NCBI RefSeq assembly: GCF_901709675.1
Contig: NC_051104.1
Span: 1,427,001-1,491,000, forward strand
Direction of reading: 5' to 3'
DNA length: 64,000 nucleotides
Source: Syngnathus acus
Lineage: Eukaryota; Chordata; Actinopteri; Syngnathiformes; Syngnathidae
A program made the translations under genes and the position numbers. The notes below the pieces were generated by a model that searched no databases, was not told the origin of the DNA, and saw only the letters and a program-made list of their open reading frames with translations. Below are positions 57,898 to 64,000 of this stretch, one piece after another. Every line of letters begins with the position of its first letter. The stretch's first letter is position 1.

Positions 57898-57970
<73 letters not shown>

Positions 57971-57985
57971 TGAGAGAGAGAGAGG
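57832..57985 (+). repeat. (GA)n microsatellite upstream of carbonic anhydrase copy 3
   Basis: GA run of about 150 bases with CGAG interruptions at its start, followed by a GGA array (58006-58060). It is longer than at copies 1 and 2. Confidence 0.9.
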
Positions 57986-58119
57986 GAAAGCCGGTGTAGG
58001 AAGAGAAGGAGGAGGAGGAGGAGGAGGAGGAGGAGGAGGGGGAGGAGGGGGAGGAGGAGGAAGAGTCGGGGAACGTCGGGGAACGTGAGAGGGGGGCGGG
58101 GGGGGTCCGCGTATATTTA

Positions 58120-58129
58120 TATATATAAG
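58120..58129 (+). promoter_or_regulatory. TATA box of carbonic anhydrase copy 3
   Basis: TATATATAAG, 98 bases before the ATG, followed by the conserved GCCGCGCGGCTGTCAGTTG block. Confidence 0.65.
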
Positions 58130-58217
58130 GTGCCGCGCGGCTGTCAGTTGTTGGGGGCACCAGCGCTCTGTTTGCAGGATTGCTTAGAAAGAAGCCGCAT
58201 CCACTCCTAGTGACAAC

Positions 58218-60678
58218 ATGTCTCACGCGTGGGGATACGCCGCTAATAACGGTGAGCTTAATTCTCATCCCGATCCGCCACACTTGGCCTTCATTGCGCC
58301 TCATCTGCGCGCGCAGATATTGCATTCGTGCACAGGGAGGCGCGCGTAAAATCCACGCATTTGCAGCATTTATTTATTTGTGTGTTTTCTCTCCTACCTT
58401 AGGTCCGGACAAGTGGTCAGCCAGTTTTCCCATCGCCAACGGTCGGCGGCAGTCGCCCATCGACATCAATCCCGGCCTGGCGTCGTACGACGGCGCGCTC
58501 AAGCCGCTCAGCCTCAAGTACGACCCGGGCACCTGCTTGGACATCCTCAACAACGGACACTCCTTCCAGGTGACCTTCAGCGATGACACGGACAGCTCCG
58601 GTGAGTACTACACATTTTTATTTTCATGTTTTATTATTAGAACATCGCTGCAGGCGGATTTTTTTTTTGCATGCATACATGCATCAGTGACGTCATCCAC
58701 AATTTATTCCTGCAGGCAGTTTATTTCATTTTTGTTCTTTTTGGCCCTTTTCCCTCTGACAATATACATTTTATTTCCTAAAATGTACTGTATGGGTTCA
58801 TTGTATTTGTCATACTGTATGTGTACAATAAGAGCTCATTCTTCCCGCTGGAGGGCTGAGTGGACGGCAAGGGGGGGGGGCTTCATTTGAGCCCCCTCCT
58901 CACAAGAACAAAGCATGTATGCAGACGGTAACTGAATTGTTGATGTCACCTCAAGTAAACCTTCCCCACCACAAACGGCTCAAAGAAGGTCAAAGCGCAC
59001 TAAAAATAGGAGCTCCTTCGATCGATAATTTTAGGAACGTCAACAAATGAGTGGACGGATTGGAATTTGGTCAAAAACTATATTTTAACCGTCAAAATCT
59101 CACAAGAATAGTCTTTTCAGTGCGGGTTAATATTCTTTTGTAAAGATAGAAATAGATCATTTGTGTGTATTTTTAAACCGTTGCTTATCCAGATTACATG
59201 TGCGCTTGCCAACTGAGATTAAGGTTACATAATCTACTGCGGCCCGCTGCTTTGGTGCAAATACAAACACAAGACAAGTGCGTCCAGGCTTTCCGTGTGC
59301 GTGTTTCCACCTTGGTGTTGGCTTTGTGACATTTAGTCATGCATCCTGTGAGCCAAATATGAAGATGACACATCACATACGAAGAGTTGCCATTATTACG
59401 CACATTATCCTACAGACAAATATTTTTTTTGGTTGCAATTTTACCCCTTTCAAATTCTCTAGATATCTTTAACTATTTAGACACAGGTTAGTGTGCCGTG
59501 ATTTATTTTACATGTCTTTGCTCAATCGAGGTTGCGCAACACATGCAGTTATGATGAGGCGTGTTTGCAATTGTCGCGAGAAGATGTTAAATCCAACCTC
59601 AGGTTCACAGCAGGAGGCCTCGTGTCGTTGTTGTCGTCATGCCCAAAGCAGAAACGACTGTCGCTGTCACTCACAACATTCAACGTTCCCGTCTCTCTTT
59701 CTCTCTCTCTCTCTGTCCTTCCATCTGTCCCTCCGCCCGCAGTTCTGACCGGCGGGCCCGTCTCAGGGGTGTACCGGCTCAAGCAGTTCCACTTCCACTG
59801 GGGGGCTTCTGACAACAAGGGCTCGGAGCACACGGTGTCCGGGAACAAGTACCCTGCGGAGGTAAAGATGACTTTTTTTTTTTTTGGGGGGGAAATTTGT
59901 AAGCATTTTTTTACTTGTTTTCGCAGCTTCATCTGGTGCACTGGAACACTAAATATGGCAACTTTGGCGAAGCTGCGAGCAAACCCGACGGACTCGCCGT
60001 GGTGGGAGTTTTCCTGCAGGTTCGTACGAAAACTCAAACTTCACTTTCTGAACATGGTTCGCTAACAGTTATCACGTCTTAGATCGGTGATGAAAACGCC
60101 AGTCTCCAGAAGGTTCTGGACGCCTTTGGTGCCATCAAGACCAAAGTAAGTTCCCGTGGTAGCTGCGTTTTCTACACTTGAGTTAGCGTCAGGTGGTCCT
60201 AATGCACCCCCCCCCCCTTCCCTCAGGGCAAGCAGACCACGTTCAAGGGCTTCGACCCGAGCAGCTTGCTGCCCTCTTCCCTGGACTACTGGACGTACGA
60301 TGGGTCCCTGACCACGCCCCCTCTGCTGGAGAGCGTCACCTGGATCGTCTGCAAGGATGCCATCAGCGTCAGCTCGGCTCAGGTAGCGCCTTGCGTACAA
60401 ATGCTTCTTTGTTGAGTTGCGCTTGTGAAGAAGAAAGAGCAGCTCTGTTTTGGACCAAACGCAACGATCACCCAGTTTTGGATGAGTTTGTCTTTTTCTT
60501 TTAGTTGGTCTTAGCATTTTGTCAGGGTTGTCCACCATCACGTCCCTTCTCTCCGCAGATGGACAAATTCCGCAGCCTGCTGTTCTCGGCCGAGGGCGAG
60601 CCCGAGTGTTGCATGGTGGACAACTACCGCCCGCCGCAGCCGCTCATGGGCCGCCAAGTGCGCGCTTGCTTCAAGTGA
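58218..60678 (+). CDS. Cytosolic alpha carbonic anhydrase, copy 3
   Basis: Seven exons: 58218-58251, 58403-58600, 59743-59861, 59927-60019, 60083-60145, 60227-60382, 60559-60678, giving 260 residues. His64 (NNGHSFQ), QFHFHWG, LHLVHWN and SLTTPP are present, so it should be active. Distinctive residues are [13 protein letters not shown] (copies 1 and 2 have IADGPRQ), [13 protein letters not shown] (others [10 protein letters not shown]), and the C-terminus [11 protein letters not shown] (others LKGRQVR.FFQ). The 3' flank is more diverged than that shared by copies 1 and 2. Confidence 0.93.
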
Positions 60679-62590
60679 ACGCCCAATGCAAACTGACACA
60701 AACTGCGCCATCGCAATCAGACGTCAGGAAATTCCCACCCAAAATATTCAGTGTTCCAAATCCAAACTCAGATGGCGCAGATCTACTGCCATAGTGCCCC
60801 CGCTCCCTCCAGTTGCCCTTTTGACCTCCACACTAGCCTCTTTCTCCTACCTTCTTTTAGCCACGGCACGACAGTACGCACCAAAGCTCACGTGTCTCCC
60901 CTCCGTCCAATATTCATGGATATTGTATTTGTGTCCCGTGGAGCACTTATCAGATGTCACTTTACCGAACCAACGACTGCTCTATGTGTCCTCCTGTGGA
61001 AAGAAATTGAAATGAATTGTTATGTGTCCAAAACAAAAGTGTGCAATTGAGATAATAATTTAAAAGAGATGCAAAGAAGAAGACGAGAAGCTGCCAAGAG
61101 ATGAGATGAGACGTTCAGGCGCTTCATTTAATCTCTGTATTTCTAAACTGATGTACTAAAGAGAGATTGTAATTCAATTTTTTTTATGACAAATTAGATG
61201 CCTGATTGTTTTTATTTTGATTGACGCCAGTGGTTGTTAAGCCCTGTTCAGAAGTTGTTTGTCTTCTCTGAAATGGACATTCCACCAGTTACATAAAAGT
61301 TTTGAAAGAAAACCTGTGTCGAGTGGTTTGTAACATGATGACATCATGATTTATCATTATTGATTTGATTACATAACTCAAGGTGGTTGAAAATAATAAA
61401 AAATAATTATATTACAGGTTCAATTTAAATTCAATGTGTTTTTTAAAAGGCCTTAAAAATTCACAAGTTCATATCATCAACGGAATTGCTGACACAGTGA
61501 CAGTATTTTTTTTAACGTGTGTGTTTTGCTTTTGATCTGTTGTGACAGCTGGATAACCTTGCTGGGGGCTGTCATGTGACACACACACACACGCACACAC
61601 ACACACACACGCCTTCTTTTTTTTTTGCCTCACATACTAACGCAAAGTTTTTTTTTTCCCCCAAGGTGAAATCAATTTTCTAACAGTGGCATGCACACTG
61701 TTTGCATAGATTGTATTGATTCATTTTACATGGACACACACACACACACACACACATGGTCAGACGGACGGACCCTGTGGGCTTTTGCATCCTGTTGCGT
61801 AATCTAGCAGGTCACTGGGCTGACATACATGTCGCCTGGCATGTGATCATGTAACGCAATGTCACACTTGTGTGTGAGTAGCAGTAGAAAAAGCCCCTGG
61901 GAGGCTAAATTAGAGTAGAAGTATGATTTCTATTGTGTCATACTTACATTTGCCATAAATAGTCAACTCCCATTTCTATGAGTGGATATTTTTTTTGTTA
62001 AGACTACAATTGCATTTGAATTTTGCACAGTGGTGAAACATCAATTGTCATGGCGACACAAAGCGTATTCTTCCACGTGGATGCTATCGCAGCATGCTTC
62101 CCTCGAGATAAAGTTAAAGTAGCGCATGTCGGATTCCATGTCTCCTCACTATCGACACGTGTATGCCCAATCTCGGGGGCGTCATCACTCGCGTCAACAT
62201 TTGACATTTTCTCAAAAGATGTCGAGACTTTGTTTTCTTCTCCAAATGTGTATGCTAATATGTTAGCATGCTAATCAAGGGCCTTGTTGTTGCCCCGCTC
62301 CCCAAATTCTCCTCTTACTGCTCCCACCAGAAGAAGAAAGAGTTTTTGTGTGTTGAGCCATTAAAAGAGGAAGAACAATCGCACTCATTGACTGGTACTT
62401 GATTAGCTACGACCGAGCGCGTCCGAGAGTGGGTCAAATTTGTCTCCTGTGCTCGCCGGTTGCTAAGGAGGAGAGATTGCTTTACTCATGGGAGTAAAGT
62501 TTCCTGTTCGCACACACGCGGGCGTGCTCACGAGGTCACCGCTCTCACGTTACCGCCTGGCATAGCTGCGGTGGCATCGAGCAGTTTGAC
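60679..62590. other. 3' flank of carbonic anhydrase copy 3 and spacer
   Basis: To about 61600 it parallels the 3' flanks of copies 1 and 2, including the AATTCAATGTG..TTTTAAAAGGCC segment that corresponds to the RBIS 3' end. RBIS itself is not found. The match stops near a CA repeat (61580-61610). A second CA repeat lies at 61735-61756. No gene is seen. Confidence 0.55.
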
Positions 62591-63776
62591 CAAAATATTG
62601 GGACGCCTTTAGAATGCCAAATGTGTTTTCGGTCAATGGGGAAGTGGAAATATACTTGTGAGATGTCAACAGTTGTGTTTTTATCTTTTAACTGTCATCT
62701 ACTCCTGTGGGGTATGGGCAAAAGTATTAGGACACCTACAGGAACTAAAAATGTTTTATATATACGTATATGTTTTTGAAAAACTACAAGCGGCCCATCT
62801 GTGACGTTTGTCCAAAAGTATTGGGACACCAGCAGAAAGTGAGAAAAACATACAAAGCGTCAAGAGTCGTTCTTTTTGTAAAACAAAATGCTTCTAAAAA
62901 TCAAGCTGCAGGTGCGCATTCTTGTGCTATCTGCCATCTATGTTCTCTGCTGCCCATGGGGGTGACAAACGTTATCCCGGCATCAACGACATCCTATTTT
63001 GGCTTGCTTCGACAATCACAGACGCCATCTTGTCTTTACAGTGACGTTTGTAAACGAGGAATTTCCTGCCATCCATCAGGGCGCTCGTCTGAAGGGAATT
63101 TGGGCCCTTAATTTCTTCCCGCAGTCTCTTATGACATAAACGGCATGGGAATTCCATTGGGGAAATTATAAATATTTTTATATATTTTAAAAATATAAAG
63201 GACACAATCTCATATTTTTGCCTGCCCTAAAAATTCACATTGCCTGTTTTGTAAGCATCAGCTCAGCCTCATTTTACCCATCTTTTTTTTAGGAGGAGGG
63301 GCACATATTACATAAGACGTTACATCACCAGCATCAGTACCGACATCTTGTCAGAGCATCGCGTGTCGCCATCTTGCAGCCTTGCCGCTCATGTCAGGTG
63401 ATGTTTCGACATTCTGAAAATGTTTTCACACGTGTACTTCCAAAAGATAGCCGGTTCTTTCTCTCACAGCACCGCTTGTAAACAAATCTGTCAATGTCAC
63501 CCGAGCGAGGACGAGCCGCTGGCAAAACGGGAAATGGCTTGAGTGACAATTTTAATCGGCGGGGGTCGAGTCCGAGTCAACATCAAACAAAGACGATGAT
63601 GCCTTATCTACTCCAAACAACACAGCTTTGCCTTAAGCAAATTTTTATTTAGTTTGGTCAAATGAATCCATTTTTAGAACACATACGATGGTTGGAATTG
63701 AATTCCAAAAGAAATGGGAAAAACGGCCCCCACCCCCCCCCACCCCCCACCGCCTGTTGGTGTCCCAATAATTTTG
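62591..63776. mobile_element. Possible decayed inverted-repeat element
   Basis: ACCAAAATATTGGGACGCC at about 62590 and its inverse GGTGTCCCAATAATTTTGTT at about 63758 could be terminal repeats. Related CAAAAGTATT.GGACACC words recur at about 62720 and 62815. No transposase frame was found. The boundaries and the unity of the element are uncertain. Confidence 0.35.
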
Positions 63777-64000
63777 TTCGGTGGTTAATGGTTGACCACT
63801 TGGTGTTACTTTTTAACCGGGTGGGAAATCCCTTTCCACGCTGAACAGTTGTGGGAACGCGGGCACGGTCCACACGTCACCTACACACCGTCACAATGAG
63901 GCCTCGCGATAAAATATGTTCTCGCTAATTCGACGTCTTTCGTACTTTAGTTCACTTCTTTAACTTTGAATATGGATAACTTTGGCTTTCCCCTGAAATC
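63777..64000. other. Right window edge, nothing recognised
   Basis: No gene or repeat recognised. Confidence 0.4.

Larger units (their letters stand above)
55611..58217. other. Spacer between carbonic anhydrase copies 2 and 3 (decayed duplicate of the RBIS unit)
   Basis: 55611-56480 parallels 50236-51290, including the RBIS 3' end. Sequence then jumps at a G run (56497-56507) to material equivalent to 52009 onward, so the RBIS coding exons are missing. After that come a SINE insertion, the old RBIS 5' region (about 57023-57480), a decayed repeat (57510-57640), and the GA array and promoter of copy 3. Confidence 0.7.

Noticed and set aside
58180-58890. 236-codon plus-strand open frame
   Set aside because: Reads the true carbonic anhydrase exon 2 but runs through intron sequence on both sides; the spliced seven-exon model explains it.

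Overview
The window is vertebrate nuclear DNA, almost certainly from a teleost fish. Its genes have many short exons with GT-AG introns. They match vertebrate families exon by exon, and the introns carry typical fish repeats (hAT and Tc1/mariner-like elements, LINE tails, a tRNA-derived SINE, many microsatellites). I cannot name the species. All exon joins below were worked out by reading frame and splice site, without transcript evidence.

Layout. 1-2.2 kb (+): CHMP4C, an ESCRT-III subunit, with its coding start at base 3. 2.8-13.4 kb (+): ABI1, the WAVE-complex adaptor, in 12 coding exons. 14.9-18.3 kb (-): PDSS1, the ubiquinone side-chain synthase subunit, in 11 exons and convergent with ABI1. 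20.3-32.5 kb (-): a 35-exon gene for a secreted mosaic lectin of about 1313 residues. Its order is signal peptide, three C-type lectin domains, three more C-type lectin domains (a duplicated block), a rhamnose-binding (SUEL) lectin domain, an F5/8C discoidin domain, an LCCL domain and a seventh C-type lectin domain. 32.5-41 kb: gene-poor, repeat-rich DNA. 41.0-41.9 kb (+): a small gene I do not recognise, for a cysteine-poor Ig-like surface protein with a perfect 27-bp coding repeat and a GPI-signal-like tail. 45.8-60.7 kb (+): three tandem cytosolic alpha carbonic anhydrase genes, each with 7 exons and 260 residues. Intron 1 of the first copy encloses an intact three-exon gene with a P2X7 C-terminal-type domain. 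RBIS, a small ribosome-biogenesis factor, lies on the minus strand between copies 1 and 2. 60.7-64 kb: no gene seen.

The CHMP4C, carbonic anhydrase and RBIS set recalls human 8q21, where RBIS lies beside the CA13/CA1/CA3/CA2 cluster. ABI1 with PDSS1 recalls human 10p12. The window therefore joins two ancestral linkage blocks.

The genes do not form a pathway. The most novel items are the mosaic lectin, the Ig-like gene, and the history of the carbonic anhydrase array. In that array the repeated unit appears to have been carbonic anhydrase plus RBIS, and the second RBIS was lost by a deletion whose ends fall in poly-G tracts.
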